DNA of 44,956 nt from Streptomyces turgidiscabies Car8 (lineage in GTDB: Bacteria > Actinomycetota > Actinomycetes > Streptomycetales > Streptomycetaceae), in contig NZ_AEJB01000126.1 of assembly GCF_000331005.1 (NCBI RefSeq), positions 1 through 44,956 on the forward strand. The letters run 5' to 3'. Positions 25,204-33,321 of the stretch are shown here, one piece after another. The notes under the pieces are model-generated. The model ran no database searches. It was given only the letters and a program-made list of their open reading frames with translations, and was not told the DNA's origin. A program made the translations under genes and the position numbers. Position 1 is the first letter of the stretch. Every line of letters begins with the position of its first letter.

Positions 25204-26124
25204 GTGACCACGCAATCGAACATACCTGCAGGTTGGTACGCGGACCCGCACGGAGCGCCCCAGACGCTCCGGTACTGGGACGGTTCCCAGTGGACCGACC
25301 ACACCAACAGCGACCAGCAGCAGGCGCAGCAGCCCCAGGCCCAGCAGCCGCCGGCGGCGCCGGTTCAGCAGCCCCAGCAGGGATTCGGACCGCCCCAGGG
25401 GCAGCCGCAGGGCCAGCCGCAGAAGGGCTTCGGCGCGGCGCAGCCGGCGGCCGCCGGTGCCGACCCGCGGGTGCAGCGGCAGGTGCAGCAGCAGGCCGGG
25501 GTCGCGGCGGGCGGGGCCGGCGGCGGCACGCTGTTCAGCGAGCCGGTGCTGGTGGTCAACCAGAAGGCCAAGCTGATCGAGCTGACCAACGAGTACAAGG
25601 TCATGGACCAGCAGGGCCGGGAGCTCGGCTCGGTCGTCCAGGTCGGCCAGAGCGCGCTGAAGAAGATCCTGCGTCTGTTCTTCAGCCTCGACCAGTACAT
25701 GACGCACAAGCTGGAGATCCGGGACGCCCACGGGCAGCCCGTGCTGCTGCTGACGCGCCCCCGGAAGTTCATCAAGTCACGGGTGATCGTGCAGCGTCCG
25801 GACGGTTCGCCGGTCGGTGAGATCGTCCAGCAGAACATGATCGGGAAGATCAACTTCGCGATCAACGCGGGTGGACAGCAGGTCGGCGCCATCAAGGCGG
25901 AGAACTGGCGGGCCTGGAACTTCGCGATAGTCGACCACGCGGAGAACGAGGTCGCCCGCATCACCAAGACCTGGGAAGGTCTGGCGAAGACGATGTTCAC
26001 GACCGCGGACAACTACGTCCTGCAGGTCCACTACCAACTGCCCGAGCCCCTGCTGAGCCTCGTCGTGGCGACGGCGCTGACCGTCGACACGGCGCTGAAG
26101 CAGGATTCACGCGGCCTGGGCTGA
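25204..26124 (+). CDS. DUF2510 / phospholipid scramblase-like (LURP-one) protein
   Basis: A 306-aa protein in three parts. Residues 4-35 are a DUF2510 module (GWYADPHG...LRYWDGSQWTDHT). Residues ~36-110 are a Gln/Pro/Ala-rich low-complexity linker. The rest is a LURP-one/scramblase-like beta-barrel domain (FSEPVLVVNQKAKLIELTNE, KVMDQQG, LRLFFSLDQYMTHKLEIRDA, PRKFIKSRVIVQRPDG, and a hydrophobic end PLLSLVVATALTVDTALK). DUF2510 is common in actinobacterial membrane or secretion-associated proteins. The GTG at 25204 has no ribosome site, but a -10 element TAGTGT ends 6 bases upstream, suggesting a leaderless mRNA. It lies 76 bp after the phospholipase C gene on the same strand. A lipid-related role is possible but unproven. 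Confidence 0.85.
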   Translation: MTTQSNIPAGWYADPHGAPQTLRYWDGSQWTDHTNSDQQQAQQPQAQQPPAAPVQQPQQGFGPPQGQPQGQPQKGFGAAQPAAAGADPRVQRQVQQQAGVAAGGAGGGTLFSEPVLVVNQKAKLIELTNEYKVMDQQGRELGSVVQVGQSALKKILRLFFSLDQYMTHKLEIRDAHGQPVLLLTRPRKFIKSRVIVQRPDGSPVGEIVQQNMIGKINFAINAGGQQVGAIKAENWRAWNFAIVDHAENEVARITKTWEGLAKTMFTTADNYVLQVHYQLPEPLLSLVVATALTVDTALKQDSRGLG

Positions 26125-26145
26125 CCGGTCGGTTCACGGCGGGCG

Positions 26146-26167
26146 GGTCGGTTCACAGGGACCGACC
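26146..26167. terminator. Hairpin 1 between convergent genes
   Basis: GGTCGGT (26146-26152) and ACCGACC (26161-26167) are perfect complements around an 8-base loop, 22 bp after the stop of the scramblase-like gene. Confidence 0.6.
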
Positions 26168-26171
26168 GAAG

Positions 26172-26199
26172 CCCCTGTTCACAGGTGTGTTCACAGGGG
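26172..26199. terminator. Hairpin 2 between convergent genes
   Basis: CCCCTGT and ACAGGGG form a 7-bp stem around a 14-base loop that contains parts of two GTTCAC motifs. It is suited to stop transcription of the minus-strand transporter gene. Confidence 0.5.
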
Positions 26200-26208
26200 C
26201 CGGCCGGT

Positions 26209-27273
26209 TCACAGTGACGTCAGGTGTCCCGGCTGCGACGGCTGCCGGGGCATCAACGACGGTTCGACGGGCGCCGGGTGGGCCTCCAGCGCGAGGACCG
26301 ACGCCACCGGATGCTCCTCGTCGTCCAGGACCGAAGCCGCTGCCGATGCCGCCGCTGTAGCCGCCGCCGAAGCCGAGGACGGAATCACGATGCGCTCCGG
26401 CGACACCGGAACCGCGTCCGCGATCGGCTCCGTGACAGTCTCCGGGACCAGGTCCGGCGTCGCCCGCGACAGCGTCACCACACCCCACCCCGCGAGCCCC
26501 GCACCCACCAGCGCCAGGAGCAGACCGGCCGCCCCGCCCTGGAGCCGCTCGCCCAGCAGCGTCAGGCCGATCACCGCCGCCGCGACCGGGTTGGCCAGCG
26601 TCACCATGGCCAGCGGACCGCCGAGGCCGCCCCGGTAGGCGGTCTGGGACAGGATCAGGCCGCCCGCCGCGAACGCCGCGACCAGCAGTGCCACCCCGAT
26701 CACCTGCCAGCCGAGCAGTGGACCCGAGCTGTCCGTCGCCGCGACGGTGACGGTCTGGGTGAGCGCCGAGGCAACCCCGGACGCGATACCGGACGCGCTC
26801 GCGTGGCGCAGGCCGGGCCGGGCGCCGGGGCGGGCCAGCACCCCGATCAGGACCATCGTCGTACCCGCGACCGCGAGGGCCTCCGGGAGGCTCAGGATGT
26901 GCTCCGGCGCCGGACCGGACGCCGTGACCAGGATCGCCGCCAGGCCGAGCAGCGTCAGCGCGGTACCGCGCCACTCCACAGCGCTGACCCGCCGGCCGGC
27001 GACCCGCGCACCCAGCGGCACCGCCGCGACCAGCGTGAGTGCGCCCAGCGGCTGGACCACCGTGAGCGGCCCGTACTTGAGGGCGACCACGTGCAGCAGC
27101 GCGCCCCCCGCGTTGAGCAGCACCGAGCCCCACCACGCGCCGGACGCCAGCAGTCGGCCCATTCCCGCGTCGGCGTTGCGGGAGGCGAGCCGCTCCTGGG
27201 CGACGGCCGCGGCGGCGTAGGCGACGGCGGAGAAGAGGGAGAGGGCGACGGCGGCGAGCGTGGCGGCGTTCAT
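26209..27273 (-). CDS. DMT-family (EamA-like) membrane transporter
   Basis: A 354-aa integral membrane protein with nine or ten hydrophobic helices in the first ~275 residues, beginning MNAATLAAVALSLFSAVAYA. Typical features include the PLTVVQPLGALTLV segment, the second repeat with GGLGGPLAMVTLANPVAAAV, and IGLTLLGERLQGG, which is the LGE motif of DMT exporters. An Ala/Ser-rich, acidic cytoplasmic tail of about 80 residues follows. The substrate is unknown. The ATG at 27273 overlaps the stop of the PAP2 gene (ATGA), so the two are translationally coupled. Two hairpins and a repeat cluster lie just downstream. Confidence 0.85.
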   Translation of the reverse strand: MNAATLAAVALSLFSAVAYAAAAVAQERLASRNADAGMGRLLASGAWWGSVLLNAGGALLHVVALKYGPLTVVQPLGALTLVAAVPLGARVAGRRVSAVEWRGTALTLLGLAAILVTASGPAPEHILSLPEALAVAGTTMVLIGVLARPGARPGLRHASASGIASGVASALTQTVTVAATDSSGPLLGWQVIGVALLVAAFAAGGLILSQTAYRGGLGGPLAMVTLANPVAAAVIGLTLLGERLQGGAAGLLLALVGAGLAGWGVVTLSRATPDLVPETVTEPIADAVPVSPERIVIPSSASAAATAAASAAASVLDDEEHPVASVLALEAHPAPVEPSLMPRQPSQPGHLTSL

Positions 27274-28067
27274 CGTGATGCTCCCACGAGGACGGGCTCG
27301 TCGACCGGGGTGAGCCTGCTGCCCTGGCCCGCCGTCGACTCGGTGCGGTGAGGCAGGTGGACGACCGCGAGGGCGATGCCCAGCAGGGCCGAGGCCACGA
27401 TCGCGTCGAGCCAGTAGTGGTTCGCCGTACCGACGATCACCAGCAGCGTCACCAGCGGATGCAGCAGCCACAGCCAGCGCCAGCGCGAGCGGGTCGCCAC
27501 GATCAGGCCGATCGCCACCATCAGGGCCCAGCCGAAGTGCAGCGACGGCATGGCCGCGAACTGGTTGGACAGGGTGTCGGCCTCGGGCGAGGCGCCGTAG
27601 ACCGTCGGTCCGAAGACCTGGCCGGTGTCGACGAGGCCCGCCTCGCCGAGCAGTCGCGGCGGGGCCAGCGGGAAGGTGAGATGGATCACCAGGGCGGCCC
27701 CGGTGACCGCGGCGAGGACCCGCCGGGCCCAGACGTAGTGCGCGGGGCGCCGCAGATAGAGCCAGACCAGGAAGGCGATGGTGGCCGGGAAGTGCACGGT
27801 CGCGTAGTAGGTGTTCGCGACGTGGACCGCGGTGTCGCTGTGCAGCAGCGCCGACTGCACGGCGCCCTCGCCGGGGAGACGCAGGGCCCGCTCCCAGTCC
27901 CAGACGCGGTGCGCGTTCTGGAAGGCCTCGGCGGTGTGCCCGGTCGCCAGCTGCCGGCCGAACTTGTAGACGAGGAACAGCCCTACGACCAGCAGGAGTT
28001 CACGGACGAGCGGCGGCCGTCGTATACCCGCGGGTTCCGCCTTGGCAGGCTCGGTGCTGGCTTTCAT
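27270..28067 (-). CDS. PAP2-superfamily membrane phosphatase (Aur1/IPC-synthase-like)
   Basis: A 265-aa membrane protein with about six hydrophobic segments. The motifs YYATVHFPATIAFLVWLY, FAAMPSLHFGWALMVAIGL (SLH, with the catalytic histidine) and GTANHYWLDAIVASALLG (second His and Asp) are those of the PAP2_3 branch, which includes inositol-phosphoceramide-synthase-like enzymes. Bacterial members may dephosphorylate or transfer lipid head groups. I start at the ATG at 28067 (MKASTEPAK) after GGAAAGGG; an upstream extension to 28280 would run through operator repeats. It heads an operon with the DMT transporter and is divergent from a TetR regulator. Undecaprenyl-phosphate or phospholipid metabolism is an inference. 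Confidence 0.85.
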   Translation of the reverse strand: MKASTEPAKAEPAGIRRPPLVRELLLVVGLFLVYKFGRQLATGHTAEAFQNAHRVWDWERALRLPGEGAVQSALLHSDTAVHVANTYYATVHFPATIAFLVWLYLRRPAHYVWARRVLAAVTGAALVIHLTFPLAPPRLLGEAGLVDTGQVFGPTVYGASPEADTLSNQFAAMPSLHFGWALMVAIGLIVATRSRWRWLWLLHPLVTLLVIVGTANHYWLDAIVASALLGIALAVVHLPHRTESTAGQGSRLTPVDEPVLVGASR

Positions 28068-28147
28068 CCCCCGGCCCTTTCCCTGAGTGGCGCGTGTGCG
28101 CGCGTGCTGCGTGATGGGCGGGAACTCGTCTGTACGGGCGCTCGTCT

Positions 28148-28219
28148 CATCGATACGTTGGTGTACCGATACGAGAGTGTACCGAAACGATCCCGTACCG
28201 GTACACTGGCGTATCGATG
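28148..28219. promoter_or_regulatory. Complex operator array between the PAP2 operon and the tetR gene
   Basis: The outer arms CATCGATACG (28148-28157) and CGTATCGATG (28210-28219) are perfect 10-bp inverted repeats. Inside, GTGTACCGA occurs twice in the same orientation (28161 and 28177, 16 bp apart), and an inverted CGGTACAC lies at 28199-28206. The symmetry and location fit cooperative binding of the divergent TetR-family regulator. Confidence 0.7.
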
Positions 28220-28306
28220 GACTTACGACACACTGGAAACGGGAATAAGCCACAGAGCCGCCCGACAACCACGACGGCACCGCCAGAAGAGAAGGGGAGC
28301 GCAGTC

Positions 28307-28918
28307 ATGACGTCGCAGGCCGCGGAGGGACCGGAACCGGTCGTAGCCTCCCGCCGCTCCAGGATCACGCCCGAGCGTGAGCAGGAGTACTTCGACGCCG
28401 TGCTCGTCCAGATCCGAGAGTGCGGATACGACGCGCTGACCATGGAGGGCGTCGCCGCCAGCGCGCGCTGCAGCAAGTCGACGCTCTACCGGCAGTGGAA
28501 GACGAAACCGCAGTTCGTGGCCGCGGCGCTGCGCGCCAACCGGCGCGCCCGCTTCGCCGTCGACACCGGGTCCCTCGGTGGGGACCTGCGGGCGGCGGCG
28601 CGGGCGACTGGCGAGTCCTCGGGCCGCGACACCCAGCTGATGCAGGCTCTGGGCCACGCCGCCATGCAGGACCCCGAGCTACAGGAAGCGCTGCGCGAGG
28701 CGATCGTCGAACCGGAGCTGGCCGCGTACCGCGAGATGATCCGCCGCGCGGTCGAGCGGGGCGAGGTCGCCGCCGACCATCCGGCGCTGGAGTACGTACC
28801 GGCGCAGATGATAGGCGTCCTGCGGGTCCGTCCGGTCCTGGAGGGGCGGTACGCGGACCCGGAGTACCTCGTCGGATTCGTGGAGGCCGCGGTGCTCCCC
28901 GCGCTCGGCGTCACCTGA
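28307..28918 (+). CDS. TetR-family transcriptional regulator
   Basis: A 203-aa repressor. The N-terminal HTH runs from SRITPEREQEYFDAVLVQIR through YDALTMEGVAASARCSKSTL to YRQWKTKPQFVAAALR. The ligand domain follows, with EAIVEPELAAYREMIRRAVE and a final FVEAAVLPALG. The ATG at 28307 has AAGGGGAG upstream, which I prefer over an in-frame extension to 28217 that would encode part of the operator region. It diverges from the PAP2-DMT operon and probably represses it and itself through the array at 28148-28219. The ligand is unknown. Confidence 0.9.
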   Translation: MTSQAAEGPEPVVASRRSRITPEREQEYFDAVLVQIRECGYDALTMEGVAASARCSKSTLYRQWKTKPQFVAAALRANRRARFAVDTGSLGGDLRAAARATGESSGRDTQLMQALGHAAMQDPELQEALREAIVEPELAAYREMIRRAVERGEVAADHPALEYVPAQMIGVLRVRPVLEGRYADPEYLVGFVEAAVLPALGVT

Positions 28919-29000
28919 GACGCACGCCGCCGTCCGTGGCACGCCCGGGCGGTGACCTGTCCGCGCCGACCCGTGGGGACGGGGGCGGCGCGCACCCCCC

Positions 29001-29045
29001 GGCCGGGTGGGGTTCCTCTTGAGCGGAGAGGCGCTCCACCCGGCC
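29001..29045. terminator. Bipartite hairpin between convergent genes
   Basis: The outer stem GGCCGGGTGG (29001-29010) with CCACCCGGCC (29036-29045) encloses an inner stem CCTCT (29015-29019) with AGAGG (29027-29031). It lies between the tetR stop (28918) and the stop of the minus-strand gene at 29093, and can end transcription from both sides. Confidence 0.75.
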
Positions 29046-29092
29046 GATCCATCTCCACCCGCACCTCTGTCTGCCCGGAGCGGACCGGCGGA

Positions 29093-30085
29093 TCAGACGT
29101 CCGTCCCGCTGCCGCCGGCCGTCGAGACCTTGATTCCGGCGGTTATCCGGTCGATCACCGCCTCCTTCTGGTCGGCGTCGACACCGAAGCGGACGACGAC
29201 GATCTGCCGGGGGTTCGACGGCGCGGGGAAGGCCAGCGACTCGACGATGCCGTCGGCGCCCTTGCTCGTGACCGCCTTCCAGCGGACCAGATAGCCCTTC
29301 TGCCCGGCCACGGTCACCGCCTTGGAGGCGAGGACGTCGTGCGAGGTGATCTTCCCGTAGGTCGTGCCGCCGTAGGACTCCTCGGCGTTCGCCGAGATGT
29401 CCGCCTTGGCGACCGCCTCGGCCGTGCTGCCCGAGGTGCCCAGTGCCAGCGCGGGCGCCGAGTAGGCCCCGCCCTTGGTGCACGACTTCGTCGTGTCGCC
29501 CGGGCACTTGTACGAGCTGTCCGAGGTGATCTGGCCGCCCACGGTGATCTGCTGGCCGTACCAGCCGTCGGGGATCGGGATGCTGATCCCGTTGATCGCG
29601 TCGGGCACGGAACCGCTGTCGATCTTCGGGCTTTCCGAGGGCTCGGACTGCTGCGGATCCGGCGTCTGCCCGCCCGGGCCGCCGCCGGTGCCACCACCGG
29701 GACCGCCCTGACCGCCACCGTTCTGCCCGCCGCCGTTCAGGCCACCGGTTCCGCCCTGGCCGCCCGGCACCTGTGCGCTGACGTCGCTGCCGCCGTCGTC
29801 CTTGGTCAGCGCGTACACGCCGCCGCCTATGCCGGCGAGGACGGCGATCGCCACCGCGACGGCTATGCCGGTGCGCAAACCGCGCCGCGTGCCCGTCGGT
29901 GGATGCTCCGGGTACGCCGGATAGGACCCGCCGGTGGCCAGCACCGGTGGACCCCAGGCGGCGGCCGAGCCCTCGGGACGGGTCTGTTCCGTCCATGTCC
30001 TGCCGTCCCACCAGCGCTCGGTGGCGGGGCTGTCACTTGTCTGCCCGGGGTCGGGATACCAACCGGGAGGAGTCTCCTGCGTCAT
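29093..30085 (-). CDS. DUF2510 membrane-anchored protein with extracytoplasmic domain
   Basis: A 330-aa protein. Residues 6-37 are a DUF2510 module (PPGWYPDPG...ERWWDGRTWTEQT). A single transmembrane helix follows (GIAVAVAIAVLAGIGGGVYA, about residue 72-91), then a Gly/Gln-rich linker (~105-145). The extracytoplasmic domain starts near ISIPIPDGWYGQQITVGGQI and continues through KCPGDTTKSC, with two cysteines, to YLVRWKAVTSKGADGIVESL and IVVVRFGVDADQK. The overall plan is frequent in Streptomyces surface proteins of unknown function. The start is the ATG at 30085, behind GGGAGGAG. It is probably monocistronic, with a strong terminator downstream. Confidence 0.85.
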   Translation of the reverse strand: MTQETPPGWYPDPGQTSDSPATERWWDGRTWTEQTRPEGSAAAWGPPVLATGGSYPAYPEHPPTGTRRGLRTGIAVAVAIAVLAGIGGGVYALTKDDGGSDVSAQVPGGQGGTGGLNGGGQNGGGQGGPGGGTGGGPGGQTPDPQQSEPSESPKIDSGSVPDAINGISIPIPDGWYGQQITVGGQITSDSSYKCPGDTTKSCTKGGAYSAPALALGTSGSTAEAVAKADISANAEESYGGTTYGKITSHDVLASKAVTVAGQKGYLVRWKAVTSKGADGIVESLAFPAPSNPRQIVVVRFGVDADQKEAVIDRITAGIKVSTAGGSGTDV

Positions 30086-30596
30086 GCCCCCACCGTATGA
30101 GGCCAGAGTGAAAGGCGGATGAGAGGAGTGGCCTTTCCGCCGGGAAAGGCGCGGAATGGCGGGCCGAGATGCCGAGATAGCGGGATACGTGAGGTCAGGC
30201 GCCCGCCGCCTCCACCGCGCCGACCGAAGGGGAACGCCAGTGCGAATGACGTTCACGTTCGCACCGGCGCTTCCCTCCCGCCGCCACCCTCCGGGGTGAA
30301 GAGGGTGACGAGGGTGTGCCGCGCGGAGATCCTCCGCGGGGTGCGGGCAGGGCGGGCCCCCAACGAGCGGGGCTCGACGGAGGCCCGCCCACCGCCGACG
30401 GCAAACCGGCCGCGGCACAGCGGATGTTGACGGTCCATCACCTCAACCACGGCTGGTGACGGGCCCGACGCGTCGTCCTGCCGCCCTCCCTGTCACTCGT
30501 CCCGGCATTACCTGGGCGGACCCGCCTCCACCACGGCAGCCGGACGGCTACTCTCGGGTTCTGTACGTCGTTCAGGCGACTTGGGGAGGTAGCGGG
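30086..30596. other. Structured 510-bp spacer before the LAL-type regulator
   Basis: No supportable gene is present. Three hairpins occur within 150 bp: GTGCGAA/TTCGCAC (30240-30264), CGCGGAG-ATC-CTCCGCG (30322-30338), and a nested one with GGCGGGCC (30351-30358), CGAGC/GCTCG and GGCCCGCC (30382-30389). They could be terminators or part of a structured leader for the gene at 30597. Confidence 0.5.
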
Positions 30597-33278
30597 ATGA
30601 CGGAGGAACGGCCCGGGACGGCCGGCTCTGCCGCCCTGTGGGAGCGCGACACACAAGTCGCCGCCGTCGACCGGGCGATCGACGCCCTGCGCGCCGACAG
30701 CGCCTCCTCGGGCAATCTGCTGCTCTTCACCGCCGAGGCGGGCCTCGGCAAAACCGCGCTGATGGCCGAGACCCGGCGCATCGCCGAGCGGCGCAACTGC
30801 ACGGTGTGGTCGGCACGCGGCGGCGAGACGCTCAAGTCCGTCCCCTTCAACGTCGTACGGCAGCTGCTCCAGCCCGCGCTGGTGTCACTGATGCCGGAGG
30901 AGGCCCGCGAGTACCTCGGCGACTGGTACGACATCGCAGGCCCCGCCCTCGGCATCACCGAACCCGGCGACCGGCAGGCCGACCCGCAGGGTGTGTGCGA
31001 CGGCCTGGTCGCGGCCGTACGGCGGCTCGCCAAGCGGGACTGGCCGCTCGTCCTGCTCATCGACGACGCGCACTGGGCCGACCAGGAGACCCTGCGCTGG
31101 CTGGCCGCGTTCGCCGAGCGGCTCGACGACCTGTCCGTCCTCGTCGTGGTCGCCCGCAGGCCGGGCGAGGCCACCGGCGCCCGCGCCGACCACCTGGAGG
31201 CGATCGCCGGGGCGGCGGGCCCCGTCGCCACGCTCGACGCCCTCACCCCGGCAGCCGCCGCCGGACTCACCCGCACGACCCTCGGCCCGCACGCGGACGC
31301 CCCGTTCTGCCGCGAGGTGTGGGCGGTCACCGGCGGCAACCCGTACGAGACCGTCGAACTCCTCGCCAAGGTCCAGGACGCCCGGCTCGCCCCGGTCGAG
31401 GCATCCTGCGGCCGGCTCCGCGAACTCAACAACGCGGCCCGCGGCGGTGGTCTCGTCGCCCGCCTGGAGGAACTCGGCGTCGAAGCCACCCGTTTCGCCT
31501 GGGCGGCGGCCATTCTCGGCACGGGTATCTCCGTGGACCTCGTGGCCCGGCTAGCCACCCTCAGCACCAACGAGGCCTACCGCTGCGCCAACCTCCTGTG
31601 CGGCGCACGCATCCTCACCGAGCCCCATCTGATGGTCGGTCAAATCGCCGACGGCGAGCTGGAGTTCGTCCACCCGCTGATCGCCACCGCCGTCTACGAC
31701 TCCATCCCGGACGGCATGCGCACCGCCATGCACGGCATCGCAGCCCAGGTCGTCACCGAGTCCGGGCTCGGCGCCGCCGCGGCCTCCCACCATCTCCTCC
31801 ACGTGTATCCGGACGACGACGAGGAACTCGTCGACCAGCTGCGCGAGGCGGCCCGCGAGCACCAGGCGGTCGGCGCCCCGGACGCGGCCCGCCGCTGTCT
31901 GGAGCGCGCCCTGCTGGAACCGCCCCGGCCCGAGAGCCACGCGCACGTGCTCTTCGAACTGGGCTGCGCGACCTTCCTCACCGCGCCCGCCACCACCATC
32001 CAGCACCTCCAGACCGCGCTCGCGATGCCCGGCCTGGAGGGCGCTCTGCGCGTCGACGCGATCGTCCGCCTCTCGCAGGCCCTGCTGCACAACGGCCAGT
32101 CGGAGGAGGCCGTCCGTACCGTCGAGGCGGAGGCCGGCCGGCATCAGCCGGGCCCCGCCCGGATGCGTCTGCAGGGCGTGCACTTCATGCTGGAGGGCAT
32201 CCACGGAGGCGACGTGTCGGTGCCGGGCCGCTCCGAGCGCCTCGCCGACCTCGCCCGCCCCTGCACCGGCCGGGACAACTCAGAGCGCGCGCTGCTCATG
32301 CTGCGCGGCTTCGACGCCATGTCGCGCGGCGAGAACGCGGAGGAGGTCGTGGAGGTGTGCGACCGCGCCCTCGTCAACGGCCGCCTCGCGCCCGGACTCG
32401 GCTGGACCGACCCCGAGTGGGGCATCGAGCTGCCGATGATGCTGGCCTGCGCCTACGCCTACACAGACCGTCTCGACCGCGCCGAGGCGCTCTACATGGA
32501 CGCCCTGCGCGCCTACGAGACGGCGGGCTGGAGCGGCGGCCACCTCTCCCTCGCCCACGCGTACGTCGGTCTCGGGCACCGCAGGCGGGGCCGGCTCAGA
32601 GAGGCGGAGACCTCACTGCGCGAGTCCCTGCGCCTGGCCGAACGCGTCGGACGCGGCCTGCCCCTGTACTGGTCGGCGACCTGCAACCTCGTCGACACCC
32701 TGCTCGCCCGCGGCCATGTCCAGGAGGCCTGGGCGATCGCCGAGCAGTACGGGTTCGCCCCGCCCTACCCGTCCACCATCGTGCTGCCCGAACCTCGTGC
32801 CGTACGCGGCAGGCTGCTCATCGCCGTCGGCCGCAAGAAGGAGGGCATCAACGAACTGGAAGCCGCGGAGAAGGCGGCCACCGGGCGCGGTTTCCACAAC
32901 CCGGTGCTCGCCACCTGGGCCGTAGACCTCGCCCGGGCACTGGCCACGGAGGACCCGCTGCGGGCCGCCGTGCTGGTGGCCGACGCCCGCCGGTACGCCG
33001 AACGCTTCGGCACGGACACCGCCATCGGCGAGGCCCTGCGCTGCGCGGCGGCCCTGGAGACCGGCCAGCGGGCGGTTCGCCTGGCCGCCCAGGCGGTCGC
33101 CTACCTGGAGTCCTCTCCCTGCCAGTACGAACACGCTGCGGCCCGCGTCGAGTACGGCGTCGCCGCCCGCTCGATCGCCGAGATCCAACGCGGCCTGACC
33201 CTGGCCAAGTCGTGCGGCGCCGACGGCCTGGTCGCCCAGGCGCGCGATGTCCTGGAGGGCGGACGGGGACTGCGCTGA
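30597..33278 (+). CDS. LAL-type STAND NTPase regulator lacking a LuxR DNA-binding domain
   Basis: An 893-aa protein. The AAA/STAND NTPase has Walker A AEAGLGKTAL (about residues 45-54) and Walker B LVLLIDDAHWAD (near 150), followed by FRxxxTGGNP-like VTGGNPYETVELLA. A long alpha-helical TPR-like region makes up the rest. LAL regulators normally end in a ~65-residue LuxR helix-turn-helix. Here the protein stops after LAKSCGADGLVAQARDVLEG, exactly where the linker to that domain would begin, and no HTH is found in any frame before the terminator at 33293. It may have lost the domain or act through a partner. I start at the ATG at 30597 after GGGGAGG; an in-frame extension to 30456 is unlikely. 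Confidence 0.8.
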   Translation: MTEERPGTAGSAALWERDTQVAAVDRAIDALRADSASSGNLLLFTAEAGLGKTALMAETRRIAERRNCTVWSARGGETLKSVPFNVVRQLLQPALVSLMPEEAREYLGDWYDIAGPALGITEPGDRQADPQGVCDGLVAAVRRLAKRDWPLVLLIDDAHWADQETLRWLAAFAERLDDLSVLVVVARRPGEATGARADHLEAIAGAAGPVATLDALTPAAAAGLTRTTLGPHADAPFCREVWAVTGGNPYETVELLAKVQDARLAPVEASCGRLRELNNAARGGGLVARLEELGVEATRFAWAAAILGTGISVDLVARLATLSTNEAYRCANLLCGARILTEPHLMVGQIADGELEFVHPLIATAVYDSIPDGMRTAMHGIAAQVVTESGLGAAAASHHLLHVYPDDDEELVDQLREAAREHQAVGAPDAARRCLERALLEPPRPESHAHVLFELGCATFLTAPATTIQHLQTALAMPGLEGALRVDAIVRLSQALLHNGQSEEAVRTVEAEAGRHQPGPARMRLQGVHFMLEGIHGGDVSVPGRSERLADLARPCTGRDNSERALLMLRGFDAMSRGENAEEVVEVCDRALVNGRLAPGLGWTDPEWGIELPMMLACAYAYTDRLDRAEALYMDALRAYETAGWSGGHLSLAHAYVGLGHRRRGRLREAETSLRESLRLAERVGRGLPLYWSATCNLVDTLLARGHVQEAWAIAEQYGFAPPYPSTIVLPEPRAVRGRLLIAVGRKKEGINELEAAEKAATGRGFHNPVLATWAVDLARALATEDPLRAAVLVADARRYAERFGTDTAIGEALRCAAALETGQRAVRLAAQAVAYLESSPCQYEHAAARVEYGVAARSIAEIQRGLTLAKSCGADGLVAQARDVLEGGRGLR

Positions 33279-33292
33279 CCGGCGGGGCGCAC

Positions 33293-33317
33293 GGTGGTCG
33301 TCGTACCCACGACCACC
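33293..33317. terminator. Hairpin between the LAL gene and the pca operon
   Basis: GGTGGTCGT (33293-33301) and ACGACCACC (33309-33317) pair perfectly around a 7-base loop, between convergent stops at 33278 and 33322. It is likely bidirectional. Confidence 0.75.
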
Positions 33318-33321
33318 AGGG

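Larger units (their letters stand above)
26132..26212. repeat. Cluster of five GTTCAC motifs in a convergent gap
   Basis: GTTCAC occurs at 26132, 26151, 26177, 26189 and 26207, four of them followed by A. The spacing is irregular (19, 26, 12 and 18 bp). The motifs contribute to the two hairpins listed separately. The last copy overlaps the stop region of the minus-strand transporter gene. Confidence 0.7.

Noticed and set aside
30195..30450. Small minus-strand gene in the 30.1-30.6 kb spacer
   Set aside because: The open frames lack ribosome sites, are Arg/Pro/Ser-rich and overlap hairpins, so I do not call a protein.
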